A stretch of DNA of 64,000 nucleotides. It comes from Rhizobium sp. CB3090. Its GTDB lineage: Bacteria > Pseudomonadota > Alphaproteobacteria > Rhizobiales > Rhizobiaceae. The DNA lies in the NCBI RefSeq assembly GCF_029714285.1, contig NZ_CP121662.1, positions 2,170,001 through 2,234,000 of the forward strand, in the 5' to 3' direction. Positions within the stretch are counted from its first letter, which is position 1, and every line of letters starts with the position of its first letter. Shown here piece by piece: positions 44,220 through 52,647 of the stretch. The notes beneath the pieces were generated by a model that saw only the letters and a program-made list of their open reading frames with translations, had not been told where the DNA came from and searched no databases. The translations under genes and the position numbers were made by a program.

Positions 44220-45242
44220 TCAGGTCTCCGGCTCGGTCTCTTCCGACGGCTCGGCATCCGCGGCAGGCATAGCCAGCAGATGCGGCTCCAGCCGCCGGGT
44301 AAAGATGTCATCGGCACGGGCCTTGCGCGATGCGAGATCGTGCCCCGCAAGCACGTTCGCCTCGAAGGCGGCAATCAGAGCGGCGACTGCAGTTGGCCTT
44401 TCCGTGCTCGGCAGCGGCGGTACGGCTTCCGATGTCACCGCCTTCAGCAAGGCAATCCGCTGCTCGATGTCGATGGCAAGCTTGCCCGCCATCGCATTGA
44501 TGGCGGCAATTTGCACGTTCAGGACGTTCACCAGCTCCTCGTAGATATCGATCAGCCGCTGCAGTGCAGCCCGTCCCGGTTGCAATGCCCGCTCCTGCTC
44601 ATGCAGATCATTCTGCTCGGCGGTCAGCCGGCTGTATTCCGCCTCCAATTCGGATCGTGACCCTGCGTCGTGAGCCGAGGAAATGCTGCTGCGCCGGTCG
44701 AAAATTCTTGGAATCAAGCCATCTGCCCGGCGCTGCACCTCCTCTATCTCGAAATCGATATGTTGTCGCCGCTCGATGACCCGCACCAGATGCGCCTCGC
44801 AATCGCGAAAGGACCGAACCAGCGCCAACCGGGCCGCCTTGAACTGCGCATCGAGCGAAGCCGAAGCTGCGAGCGCCGCTTCGAGATCGGCCGCGATCGA
44901 CGTCGGCTTGGCGTGGCTCTGCCCGATCCTGCGCCCGAGCAGCCCGGAGGTGTCGATCCCGGCCTTCTCATCGAACAGCCGCCGATGCTGCAAATCAGCA
45001 GTCGCGGTCAGCGAATCCAGTTGCTTCACCAACGACAGAGCCAGAGTTTTCCAGCGGCCGAGCAACGCAATCGTCTCGCGCACCAACGCCTCTTCCACCG
45101 GGAAATTGATGGCTTCGAGACGCCCATTGCCCTTAGCATTGCTGCCGAGCCCGGCATTGGCCGCATCCATGCCCTTGATCGCATCGTCGAGCGCCGCGCG
45201 GGCCTTGTCGATCTCGCCGTCGAAAGAATGGGCCTTGACCAT
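44220..45242 (-). CDS. coiled-coil protein of unknown function
   Basis: A 340-residue, largely helical protein with heptad-like sequence (IERRQHIDFEIEEVQRRADGL, AEYSRLTAEQNDLHEQERALQ) and an acidic tail (AEPSEETEPET). No signal peptide or transmembrane helix is evident. I do not recognise a named family. The start at 45242 is chosen over the TTG at 45257 because GAGAG precedes it. It lies upstream of the DUF2333 gene on the same strand with a 190-base gap, so the pair may or may not be co-transcribed. Confidence 0.65.
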   Translation of the reverse strand: MVKAHSFDGEIDKARAALDDAIKGMDAANAGLGSNAKGNGRLEAINFPVEEALVRETIALLGRWKTLALSLVKQLDSLTATADLQHRRLFDEKAGIDTSGLLGRRIGQSHAKPTSIAADLEAALAASASLDAQFKAARLALVRSFRDCEAHLVRVIERRQHIDFEIEEVQRRADGLIPRIFDRRSSISSAHDAGSRSELEAEYSRLTAEQNDLHEQERALQPGRAALQRLIDIYEELVNVLNVQIAAINAMAGKLAIDIEQRIALLKAVTSEAVPPLPSTERPTAVAALIAAFEANVLAGHDLASRKARADDIFTRRLEPHLLAMPAADAEPSEETEPET

Positions 45243-45322
45243 GAAAGCGTCTCTCAATTGCCGTTGTCGGCGAGACTAACCGCTTAAATGCGCAAAGAAA
45301 ATGCCCACCGTGCAAACCTGCC

Positions 45323-45709
45323 TCAGTGTGCGACAGCCGGGCTCTTCAAATAGGCAATCAGATTGTCCAAATCCTTGTCGCTCTTCAAACCGGGAAAGGT
45401 CATTTTCGTACCTTTCACAAGGAATTGCGGACTGGGCAGGTATTTTCTGAGCAACGCCTCATCCCAGACCTTGCCGTCGGCCCCGAACGCTTTCATCGCC
45501 GGCGAGTAGTTGTAGTCCGGCACGGTCGCAACGGGACGACCGACCACGCCCATCAGCGACGGCCCGACATGGTTCTCATGTTCGGTGGCCGTGTGACAGA
45601 CGGCGCACTTCTTGAAGACTGCCGCACCGGCAACTGCGTCTCCGTCGGCAAGCGCGGCCGAAGCGGAAAAAAGAACGGCGGCCACGGCCGCCAGACAGCG
45701 CAATTTCAT
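45323..45709 (-). CDS. class I cytochrome c
   Basis: A 128-residue exported cytochrome. A signal peptide (about 1-21, ending ALA) is followed by the heme-binding CAVCH at 35-39 and the axial Met in KGTKMTFPG near residue 101. It carries electrons in the periplasm between the cytochrome bc1 complex and oxidases or other partners. The start at 45709 follows GTGGAGGAAAC. The in-frame ATG at 45799 would give an atypical extension. Confidence 0.92.
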   Translation of the reverse strand: MKLRCLAAVAAVLFSASAALADGDAVAGAAVFKKCAVCHTATEHENHVGPSLMGVVGRPVATVPDYNYSPAMKAFGADGKVWDEALLRKYLPSPQFLVKGTKMTFPGLKSDKDLDNLIAYLKSPAVAH

Positions 45710-45795
45710 GTTTCCTCCACCATCGAATGTTCCCGCTTGCACGACCATAGAGAAATTCGCCGCCGCCTGCCGGATGACGCGATGCCGCGGATAGT

Positions 45796-46377
45796 TCACT
45801 CCCCGGCCATCGCCTCCTCCCAGTGACGACGGCAGAGCGAAACATATTTGTCGCTGCCGCCGATCTCGATCTGCGCGCCCTCGTGCACCACTCTGCCCTG
45901 TCCATCCAGGCGCACCAGCATCGTCGCCTTGCGGCCGCAGTGGCAGATCGTCCGCACCTCGCGCATCTCGTCGGCAATCGTCAGAAGCTCCTGCGAGCCC
46001 GGAAACAGCTTGCCTTGGAAATCGGTGCGCAGCCCATAGGCCATGACTGGCACGCCAAGGCGATCGACGATGTGGGCAAGCTGCCAGACCTGCTCGCGCG
46101 ACAGAAACTGCGCCTCGTCGACGAAGACGCAGGCAAGCGCTTCCTCGGCGTGCAGATTGTCCGCCATCGCAAAGAGATCGTCCGCTTCATCGAAAGGCGT
46201 GGCCTCCATCTCCAAGCCGATGCGCGAAGCGATCTTGCCACGACCGGCGCGGTCATCGAGCGCCGCGATGAAGGCAACCGTCCGCATGCCGCGCTCCTGA
46301 TAGTTATAGGCCGCCTGCAGCAGCATGGTCGACTTGCCGGCATTCATCGTCGAATAATGGAAGTAGAGCTTGGCCAT
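45796..46377 (-). CDS. tdk: thymidine kinase
   Basis: A 193-residue type II thymidine kinase that phosphorylates thymidine with ATP in the nucleotide salvage pathway. The P-loop is MNAGKST at residues 11-17, and FVDEAQFL holds the Mg-binding Asp near residue 87. The Zn-binding Cys residues are at TICHCGRK and SLCRRHW. Length and order match the family. Start 46377 follows AAGGAGACTATC. It is single, with a cytochrome c gene downstream. Confidence 0.93.
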   Translation of the reverse strand: MAKLYFHYSTMNAGKSTMLLQAAYNYQERGMRTVAFIAALDDRAGRGKIASRIGLEMEATPFDEADDLFAMADNLHAEEALACVFVDEAQFLSREQVWQLAHIVDRLGVPVMAYGLRTDFQGKLFPGSQELLTIADEMREVRTICHCGRKATMLVRLDGQGRVVHEGAQIEIGGSDKYVSLCRRHWEEAMAGE

Positions 46378-46610
46378 GATAGTCTCCTTGAGCGTTTCAT
46401 GGGTTCTCCCTTATGCGAAGGAAAGATGCCTTCGGCGAAAACCACAGGAATTGCAGGCTCCTCTGAGACAAGATCGGCTCGGCGACACAGCGCTGAAAAA
46501 ATATTGGGGAGTCGCAATCAGCCCCTCCAAACCGACGCAAATACAATGAGGTCGCTTGAAAATGTCCGTTATTGGTGGTTGCTTGGGAACGTCACACTGG
46601 GAGTCACACA

Positions 46611-47567
46611 ATGATAAAAATGACTTTAACCTCTTTTGCCTTCGCCTCAGCCCTTTCCATGCTGACGCTGGGCGCAACCACCGCATCCGCCGCTGAGCCG
46701 GCAAGCTGTGGCACCGTGCATTTTGCCGATGTCGGCTGGACCGACATCACCTCCACCACGGCGACGGCCTCCGTCCTTCTGAAGGCTCTCGGCTACGACA
46801 CCGACGTCAAGGTGCTCGCCGTACCGGTGACCTATCAGTCCTTGAAGAACAAGGACATCGACGTGTTCCTCGGCAACTGGATGCCCTCCATGGCCGAGAA
46901 CATCAAACCGTTTGCCGCAGACAAGTCGGTCGAAACCGTTCGCCCCAATCTGGAAGGTGCGAAGTACACGCTTGCGACGAATGAAAAGGGTGCGGCGCTC
47001 GGTATCAAGGATTTCAAGGATATCGCCACGCACAAGGATGACCTCGACGGCAAGATCTACGGCATCGAGCCGGGCAACGACGGCAACCGACTGGTTATCG
47101 ACATGGTCGACAAGAACACTTTCGGCCTGAAGGGCTTCGAAGTGGTCGAATCCTCCGAGCAGGGCATGCTGGCCCAGGTTTCGCGGGCCGACAAGGAAGG
47201 CAAGCCGATCGTCTTCCTCGGCTGGGCGCCCCATCCGATGAACACGACCTACAAAATGACCTATCTTACCGGCGGTGACGACATCTTCGGACCGAACTTC
47301 GGCGGTGCGACGGTCTACACGAACGTCCGCGCAGGTTATCTGCAGGAGTGCCCGAATGTCGGCACCTTCGTCAAAAACCTCGTCTTCTCGCTGCCGATGG
47401 AAAACGAGATCATGGGTAAGATCCTGAACGACGGCAAGGAGCCGGAAGCGGCTGCCACGGAATGGCTGAAGGCAAATCCGACCGCAGTCACCCCCTGGCT
47501 CGCCGGCGTCACCACCAAGGACGGCGGCGACGGGGCTGCGGCAGTCAAGTCCAAACTCGGCCTCTAA
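46611..47567 (+). CDS. choX: choline ABC transporter, periplasmic binding protein
   Basis: A 318-residue binding protein of the choline importer. A signal peptide (about 1-25) precedes the mature protein (AEPASCGTVHFADVGWTD). Aromatic residues of the choline box are seen in GWTD, GNWMP and GWAPHP, as expected for quaternary-amine recognition. It delivers choline to ChoW/ChoV for glycine betaine synthesis and osmoprotection. The start at 46611 follows CTGGGAGTCACACA. A hairpin downstream separates it from choW and may raise its transcript level. Confidence 0.93.
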   Translation: MIKMTLTSFAFASALSMLTLGATTASAAEPASCGTVHFADVGWTDITSTTATASVLLKALGYDTDVKVLAVPVTYQSLKNKDIDVFLGNWMPSMAENIKPFAADKSVETVRPNLEGAKYTLATNEKGAALGIKDFKDIATHKDDLDGKIYGIEPGNDGNRLVIDMVDKNTFGLKGFEVVESSEQGMLAQVSRADKEGKPIVFLGWAPHPMNTTYKMTYLTGGDDIFGPNFGGATVYTNVRAGYLQECPNVGTFVKNLVFSLPMENEIMGKILNDGKEPEAAATEWLKANPTAVTPWLAGVTTKDGGDGAAAVKSKLGL

Positions 47568-47581
47568 CAACATTGGGGGAT

Positions 47582-47604
47582 AAGGGGCGGCTCAACCGCC
47601 CCTT
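47582..47604 (+). terminator. hairpin between choX and choW
   Basis: AAGGGGCGG and CCGCCCCTT (47582-47590, 47596-47604), a 9-bp stem with a 5-base loop, followed by TCTCTT. It may be a partial terminator giving more choX than choWV transcript. Confidence 0.7.
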
Positions 47605-47725
47605 TCTCTTCCGATGAACGAGAGGCTGCTTCCTTCCTGTTGCGCCATCTATCGGGCAGTGTCCGCAGGCGCCATAGGCCGTTATTCTCCGGCGGCCCTA
47701 TCCGGAACCATCTAAGACGCCCGGA

Positions 47726-48598
47726 ATGGCCGCCCCAATGGTGGGCAAAGACGTGAACTGGTTAAACGATTACCGCATCCCCATCGGTCCATGGGCCAAG
47801 GCCGTCGTGGATTGGCTGACAAGCAATTTCATATGGTTCTTCGACGGCCTTTCCTTCATTGCCTCGCATGGAATCAAAGGACTGTTGTTCCTCCTTCAGG
47901 AGCCACATCCGCTGGTCGTCGTCGTCTTTTTCGCCGCCGTTGCCTACTGGTTGCGCCGGAGCATTCCGGTCACGATCCTGACCCTGGTCGGCCTGCTGAT
48001 CACCATTAATCAGGGCTATTGGAAGGAAACGACGGAGACGCTGGCGCTGGTGCTGGCCTCCACTTTCGTCTGCATGCTCGTCGGAGTCCCCCTCGGCATC
48101 GCTGCAGCCCGCCGCCCCTGGCTCTACGCTTTCATGCGGCCAATCCTTGACCTGATGCAGACCATCCCGACCTTCGTCTATCTGGTGCCGGCGATGATCC
48201 TGCTCGGCCTTGGCATGGTCCCGGGCCTGATCGCAACCGTCGTCTTCGCCATCCCCGCATCGATCCGTATGACCCGTCTCGGCATCATCTCGACACCACC
48301 TTCTCTCGTCGAAGCAGCCGAAGCCTTCGGCGCGACACCGCGCCAGGTGCTGCGCAAGGTCGAGGTACCCTTCGCCCTGCCGCAAATCATGGCCGGCCTG
48401 ACCCAGACGATCATGCTGTCGCTCTCGATGGTCTCCATCGCTGCTCTCGTCGGCGCGCCTGGCCTCGGCGTGCCGGTGTTGCGCGCACTGAATAGCGTCA
48501 ACGTCGCCAAGAGCTTCGATTCCGGCGCCTGCATCGTCATCCTGGCGATCATTCTCGACCGCATGTTCCGTGCCCCCGGCGAAGGAGAAAAATCATGA
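47726..48598 (+). CDS. choW: choline ABC transporter permease
   Basis: A 290-residue permease with about six transmembrane helices and the EAA loop (EAAEAFGATPRQVLRKVEVPFALP at about residues 195-218) that contacts the ATPase. The start at 47726 fits the N-terminus of rhizobial ChoW (an ATG at 47738 is close). It forms the membrane channel with ChoV. Its end overlaps the choV start by 4 bases. Confidence 0.92.
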   Translation: MAAPMVGKDVNWLNDYRIPIGPWAKAVVDWLTSNFIWFFDGLSFIASHGIKGLLFLLQEPHPLVVVVFFAAVAYWLRRSIPVTILTLVGLLITINQGYWKETTETLALVLASTFVCMLVGVPLGIAAARRPWLYAFMRPILDLMQTIPTFVYLVPAMILLGLGMVPGLIATVVFAIPASIRMTRLGIISTPPSLVEAAEAFGATPRQVLRKVEVPFALPQIMAGLTQTIMLSLSMVSIAALVGAPGLGVPVLRALNSVNVAKSFDSGACIVILAIILDRMFRAPGEGEKS

Positions 48599-49644
48599 CC
48601 ACCGCCGTCGGCTTCAAAAATGTCAGCATCATCTTCGGTGATCGTCCTGAGGCAGCGCTCAAGCTTGCCGATGCGGGAAAAACACGCGACGAGATCGGTA
48701 AGGCGACCGGCCTGGTGCTCGGCGTCGCCAATGCCTCCCTCGAGATCAAGGAAGGTGAAATCCTCGTGCTCATGGGCCTGTCCGGCTCCGGCAAGTCCAC
48801 GCTGCTGCGCGCCGTCAACGGCTTGGCGCCAGTGGTGCGCGGCGAGGTCGTCGTCAACAGCAAGAGCGGACCGGTCAACCCCTATAGCTGTAGTCCCAAG
48901 GCGCTGCGGGACCTGCGCATGCATACCGTCTCCATGGTGTTCCAGCAGTTCGCGCTACTGCCCTGGCGCACCGTCGCCGACAATGTCGGCTTCGGCTTAG
49001 AGCTGGCCGGCGTGCCGGAGGCCGAGCGCAAGAAGCGCGTCGACGAGCAATTGCAGCTCGTCAATCTGACGCAATGGGCAAACCGCAAGGTCAACGAACT
49101 CTCCGGCGGCATGCAGCAGCGCGTCGGCCTCGCCCGTGCTTTCGCCACCGGCGCGCCGATCCTGCTCATGGACGAGCCGTTCTCCGCGCTCGATCCGCTG
49201 ATCCGCACCCGCCTGCAGGACGAGCTTTTGGAATTCCAGCGCCGCCTGAAGCGGACGATCCTTTTCGTCAGCCACGATCTCGACGAGGCCTTCCGCATCG
49301 GCAACCGTATCGCCATCATGGAGAGCGGGCGGATCATCCAGTGCGGCACGCCGCAGGAAATCGTTAAGAACCCCGCTGACCAATATGTCGCCGACTTCGT
49401 GCAGCATATGAACCCGATCAGCATGTTGACCGCCCGCGACGTCATGCAACAGGGCCTCAGCCACTCCGCAGCAGGCGGCTCGGTCACCGCGACGGCCACG
49501 GCCACAACGCCGCTCGTCGAAATCCTCGACGCGCTGACACATCAGCCGGGCAATATCGGCGTCGTTGACAACGGCGTGATTATCGGGACGATTTCTGCCC
49601 AGGATATCGTGGCTGGCCTCACCAGCCACCGGCGGAGGGAGTAG
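48595..49644 (+). CDS. choV: choline ABC transporter ATPase
   Basis: A 349-residue ATPase of the glycine betaine/proline type. Walker A GLSGSGKST is at about 60-68, signature LSGGMQQR at about 168, Walker B ILLMDEPFSALD at about 185. A C-terminal CBS-like or regulatory tail (about 260-349) is typical of the osmoprotectant ATPases. It powers uptake through ChoW. The start overlaps the choW stop (ATGA). A 40-base gap with a GAGAG hairpin follows. Confidence 0.93.
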   Translation: MTTAVGFKNVSIIFGDRPEAALKLADAGKTRDEIGKATGLVLGVANASLEIKEGEILVLMGLSGSGKSTLLRAVNGLAPVVRGEVVVNSKSGPVNPYSCSPKALRDLRMHTVSMVFQQFALLPWRTVADNVGFGLELAGVPEAERKKRVDEQLQLVNLTQWANRKVNELSGGMQQRVGLARAFATGAPILLMDEPFSALDPLIRTRLQDELLEFQRRLKRTILFVSHDLDEAFRIGNRIAIMESGRIIQCGTPQEIVKNPADQYVADFVQHMNPISMLTARDVMQQGLSHSAAGGSVTATATATTPLVEILDALTHQPGNIGVVDNGVIIGTISAQDIVAGLTSHRRRE

Positions 49645-49683
49645 TCTATCTCAGGCTCTCTCCCGTCCTGAGAGAGAGCGACG

Positions 49684-50433
49684 ATGAACGACAAACCGTC
49701 CGTATTGCGGGAAACCGATGACCAGGCGCGCAAGCAGGCACGTATTCTGCTGCGCTCCGGCCGCTTTGCGTCGCTCGCCGTCCTCGACCCGGAAACAGGC
49801 TTTCCTTCCGTCAGCCGCGTGCTGACCGGCACGGATATCGACGGCGTGCCGGTCATTCTTGTGTCCGGCCTTTCAGCCCATACCAAGGCGCTGTCGAAAG
49901 ATCCGCGCGCCTCGATTCTTTTCGGCGAACCTGGCAAAGGCGATCCTCTCGCCCATCCGCGCCTCAGCGTTCAGTGCAGGGCCGAACGTGTTGATCGCGA
50001 AAACCGTCTGCATGGACGCATTCGCTCGCGCTTTCTTGCCCGGCATCCTAAAGCCAAGCTTTATGCCGATTTTGCCGATTTCTGCTTTTTCCGCCTCATA
50101 CCGCTTACCGCCAGCCTGAATGGCGGTTTCGGGAAAGCCTATGTTCTGCCGGGAAACGATCTGATGATTCTTTCAGCAGCTAACGAAATGCTCGCTGAAC
50201 AGGCTGATGTGATAGTGCGAGAATTACTAGCCCACTATCCGCGTATCATTACAACTATAGTGAGTAGCCTAAGAGGATCGGTCGGTAAAAATTGGCGGAT
50301 TTGTGGCTTAGATATGGCGGGAATCGACCTAATTCGGGGAGATGAGGCCTTGAGATGGGAATTCGACCCATCCTTTGGGGAGCTGCACGACGCTCATACA
50401 TACATATCTAAAATAGCATACTCGATACCTTAA
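49684..50433 (+). CDS. HugZ-like pyridoxamine 5'-phosphate oxidase fold protein
   Basis: A 249-residue protein. The N-terminal split-barrel domain (about 15-150, ILLRSGRFASLAVLDPETGFPSVSRV) is well conserved with HugZ-type heme-degrading or heme-binding proteins and FMN-binding oxidoreductases. The C-terminal DUF2470-type domain has lost its usual HMNDDH motif, and its codons are AT-rich compared with the first half, so it looks replaced or decayed after about 50140. It starts at 49684 with GAGAGCGACG upstream. It might be co-transcribed with choXWV, but the function is unrelated. Confidence 0.75.
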   Translation: MNDKPSVLRETDDQARKQARILLRSGRFASLAVLDPETGFPSVSRVLTGTDIDGVPVILVSGLSAHTKALSKDPRASILFGEPGKGDPLAHPRLSVQCRAERVDRENRLHGRIRSRFLARHPKAKLYADFADFCFFRLIPLTASLNGGFGKAYVLPGNDLMILSAANEMLAEQADVIVRELLAHYPRIITTIVSSLRGSVGKNWRICGLDMAGIDLIRGDEALRWEFDPSFGELHDAHTYISKIAYSIP

Positions 50434-50434
50434 A

Positions 50435-50450
50435 TTTAGGTATATACAAT
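50435..50450. promoter_or_regulatory. NolR-box candidate, distal
   Basis: TTTAG-GTATATACA-AT fits the consensus (A/T)TTAG-N9-A(T/A) exactly. It lies about 100 bases before the nolR start, in an AT-rich gap. Confidence 0.5.
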
Positions 50451-50531
50451 CTTTGGCCTATATTGGTATTGTTACTTATCGGATTAATTCCCGATTAGAA
50501 AAACGCCCGCAATTTCTGATGTACGCTCCGC

Positions 50532-50547
50532 ATTAGGAAGATTAAAA
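50532..50547. promoter_or_regulatory. NolR-box candidate, proximal
   Basis: ATTAG-GAAGATTAA-AA fits the same consensus and overlaps the ribosome binding site region of nolR. Two sites would support autoregulation. Confidence 0.45.
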
Positions 50548-50548
50548 G

Positions 50549-50866
50549 ATGAAGACAAGAAATTTGGCCGAACACTCCAACGTGGCGGCAGCATTATTAT
50601 CTGCTATGGCGAACCCGAAGCGCCTCATGATTCTTTGCAGCCTGGTCAAGGGTGAAGTTCCAGTTGGCGTATTGGCCAATCAGGTGGGACTCAGCCAATC
50701 TGCACTTTCCCAGCATCTTTCGAAGCTGCGCGCCCAGAAGCTGGTGAAGACCCGCCGCGATGCTCAAACGATTTACTACTCCAGCACCTCAGACTCGGTC
50801 ATCCGGGTTCTTGAAACGCTGGAAGACATTTATTGTGAACCGGAAAAAAGTAGATCGGCTGCTTAA
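50549..50866 (+). CDS. nolR: NolR-like ArsR-family regulator
   Basis: A 105-residue winged-helix ArsR-type regulator. The core LSAMANPKRLMILCSLVKGEVPVGVLANQVGLSQSALSQHLSKLRAQKLVKTRRDAQTIYYSS closely resembles NolR, which represses nod genes, exopolysaccharide and conjugation genes and its own promoter in rhizobia. It binds DNA as a dimer. The ATG at 50549 has AGGA at 50535-50538, a weak site. A terminator follows at 50966-50997. A paralogue cannot be excluded. Confidence 0.82.
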   Translation: MKTRNLAEHSNVAAALLSAMANPKRLMILCSLVKGEVPVGVLANQVGLSQSALSQHLSKLRAQKLVKTRRDAQTIYYSSTSDSVIRVLETLEDIYCEPEKSRSAA

Positions 50867-50965
50867 TAGCTGGAATGGCTCTGAGTATGTCGAGGCAGGA
50901 TCCGCAAGGAGGATAATTTCCAACTGTAAGATCAGGCCTCTTTCATCACCATTATGTAACGATTT

Positions 50966-50997
50966 GGCTGGCAAATTTTCCAATTTGCCAGCCTTTT
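50966..50997 (+). terminator. terminator downstream of nolR
   Basis: GGCTGGCAAATT and AATTTGCCAGCC, a perfect 12-bp stem with the loop TTCC, followed by TTTTCGC. The gap 50867-51224 (358 bases) otherwise holds only the aminotransferase promoter. Confidence 0.85.
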
Positions 50998-51122
50998 CGC
51001 GTTTGCTGCCTTGTCCGCAATAAGCGCCTGGCGGCATGCGGCTATGCACCAGGCCGTGTAGCACATTATCCGAGACGGTCTCCACTTTAGAACAACGCTT
51101 TGTTCCACCGCCCACCTTTGTC

Positions 51123-51150
51123 TTGACGCCAAGGGGCCGGCTGATAATTT
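51123..51150 (+). promoter_or_regulatory. promoter of the aminotransferase gene
   Basis: TTGACG (51123-51128), a 16-base spacer and TAATTT (51145-51150), about 75 bases before the start codon. Confidence 0.5.
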
Positions 51151-51224
51151 GACCGGGCAGTAAATAATCACGCGGCCCACGGCCGCGATCGGGAAATGGC
51201 CCCCGAATGGCCATGGAGAACAGC

Positions 51225-52553
51225 ATGTCCGACCGTCAGAATGCCACCCCCAACGATCTGCGCGCCTTTTGGATGCCGTTTACGGCTAATCGCCAGTTCA
51301 AGAAGGAACCTCGCCTCTTCGTCGGCGCCAAGGATATGTACTACACCACCCATGACGGGCGACAGGTGCTGGACGGGACGGCCGGCCTCTGGTGCGTGAA
51401 TGCCGGCCATTGCCGGCCGAAGATCACCGAAGCAATTCGCGAGCAGGCGGGCGAACTCGATTATGCGCCCGCCTTCCAGCTCGGCCATCCCAAAGCTTTT
51501 GAGCTGGCGAACCGGCTGGTCGACATTGCCCCAGAGGGCATGAACCACGTTCTCTACACCAATTCAGGTTCTGAATCCGTCGAAACCGCGCTTAAGGTGG
51601 CGCTTGCCTACCATCGGGTGAAGGGCAACGGCTCGCGTTTCCGCCTCATCGGCCGCGAGCGCGGCTATCACGGCGTCAATTTCGGCGGCATCTCCGTCGG
51701 CGGCATCGTCTCCAACCGCAAGATGTTCGGTACGCTGCTGACCGGCGTCGACCACATGCCCCACACCCATGTTCCCGGCAAGAATGCCTTCACGCGCGGC
51801 CAGCCGGAGCACGGCGGCGACATCGCCAGCGAGCTGGAGCGCATTGTCACGCTGCATGACGCCTCCACCATCGCTGCCGTCATTGTCGAGCCGATCGCCG
51901 GCTCTACGGGCGTGCTGATCCCGCCGAAGGGCTATCTGCAGAAGCTGCGCGAAATCTGCACCAAGCACGGCATCCTGCTGATCTTCGACGAAGTCATCAC
52001 CGGCTTTGGCCGCCTCGGAGCCCCCTTCGCCGCGCAATATTACGACGTGAAGCCGGACATGATCACCACGGCCAAGGGCCTGACGAACGGCGTCATTCCG
52101 ATGGGTGCGGTCTTCGTGACATCGGAAATTCACGACGCCTTCATGCAGGGACCCGAGCATATGATCGAGTTCTTCCATGGCTATACCTATTCCGGCAACC
52201 CGATCGCCTCTGCCGCAGCTCTCGCGACGCTCGATACCTACAAGGAAGAAGGCCTGCTGACACGCGCCGCCGAGCTTTCGGACTATTGGGCCGATGCGCT
52301 GCATTCCCTGAAGGATTGCCCTAATGTCATCGACATCAGGAACACCGGCCTGATCGGCGCCATCGAGCTCGACCCTATCGCCGGCGAACCCACCAAACGC
52401 GCCTTCACCGCCTTTCTCAAGGCCTATGAAAAAGGCCTGCTGATCCGCACCACCGGCGACATCATCGCGCTCTCCCCACCGCTGATCATCGAAAAGCACC
52501 ATATCGACGAACTCTTCGGCAAACTTAGGGATATCTTGCAGAATAATATCTGA
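51225..52553 (+). CDS. omega-amino acid--pyruvate aminotransferase
   Basis: A 442-residue class III aminotransferase. The PLP-binding Lys is in TTAKGLTNGVIPMG near residue 285, with the family LIFDEVITGFGRLG block before it. It moves the amino group of beta-alanine or other omega-amino acids to pyruvate. The ATG at 51225 is preferred because GGAGAA lies 4 bases upstream; ATGs at 51207 and 51213 are alternatives. The product matches the rhizobial AptA-type enzyme in length and N-terminus. It is next to ade, but no operon is evident (94-base gap). Confidence 0.9.
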   Translation: MSDRQNATPNDLRAFWMPFTANRQFKKEPRLFVGAKDMYYTTHDGRQVLDGTAGLWCVNAGHCRPKITEAIREQAGELDYAPAFQLGHPKAFELANRLVDIAPEGMNHVLYTNSGSESVETALKVALAYHRVKGNGSRFRLIGRERGYHGVNFGGISVGGIVSNRKMFGTLLTGVDHMPHTHVPGKNAFTRGQPEHGGDIASELERIVTLHDASTIAAVIVEPIAGSTGVLIPPKGYLQKLREICTKHGILLIFDEVITGFGRLGAPFAAQYYDVKPDMITTAKGLTNGVIPMGAVFVTSEIHDAFMQGPEHMIEFFHGYTYSGNPIASAAALATLDTYKEEGLLTRAAELSDYWADALHSLKDCPNVIDIRNTGLIGAIELDPIAGEPTKRAFTAFLKAYEKGLLIRTTGDIIALSPPLIIEKHHIDELFGKLRDILQNNI

Positions 52554-52647
52554 GGCTTAGTCTCGTGAGAATCGGCCCCTCATACCCCCATTGTTGCAAT
52601 TGCAGAATGGTCGGGCATGAGGGGCAAACTTTATATGAGGAAAAGCC

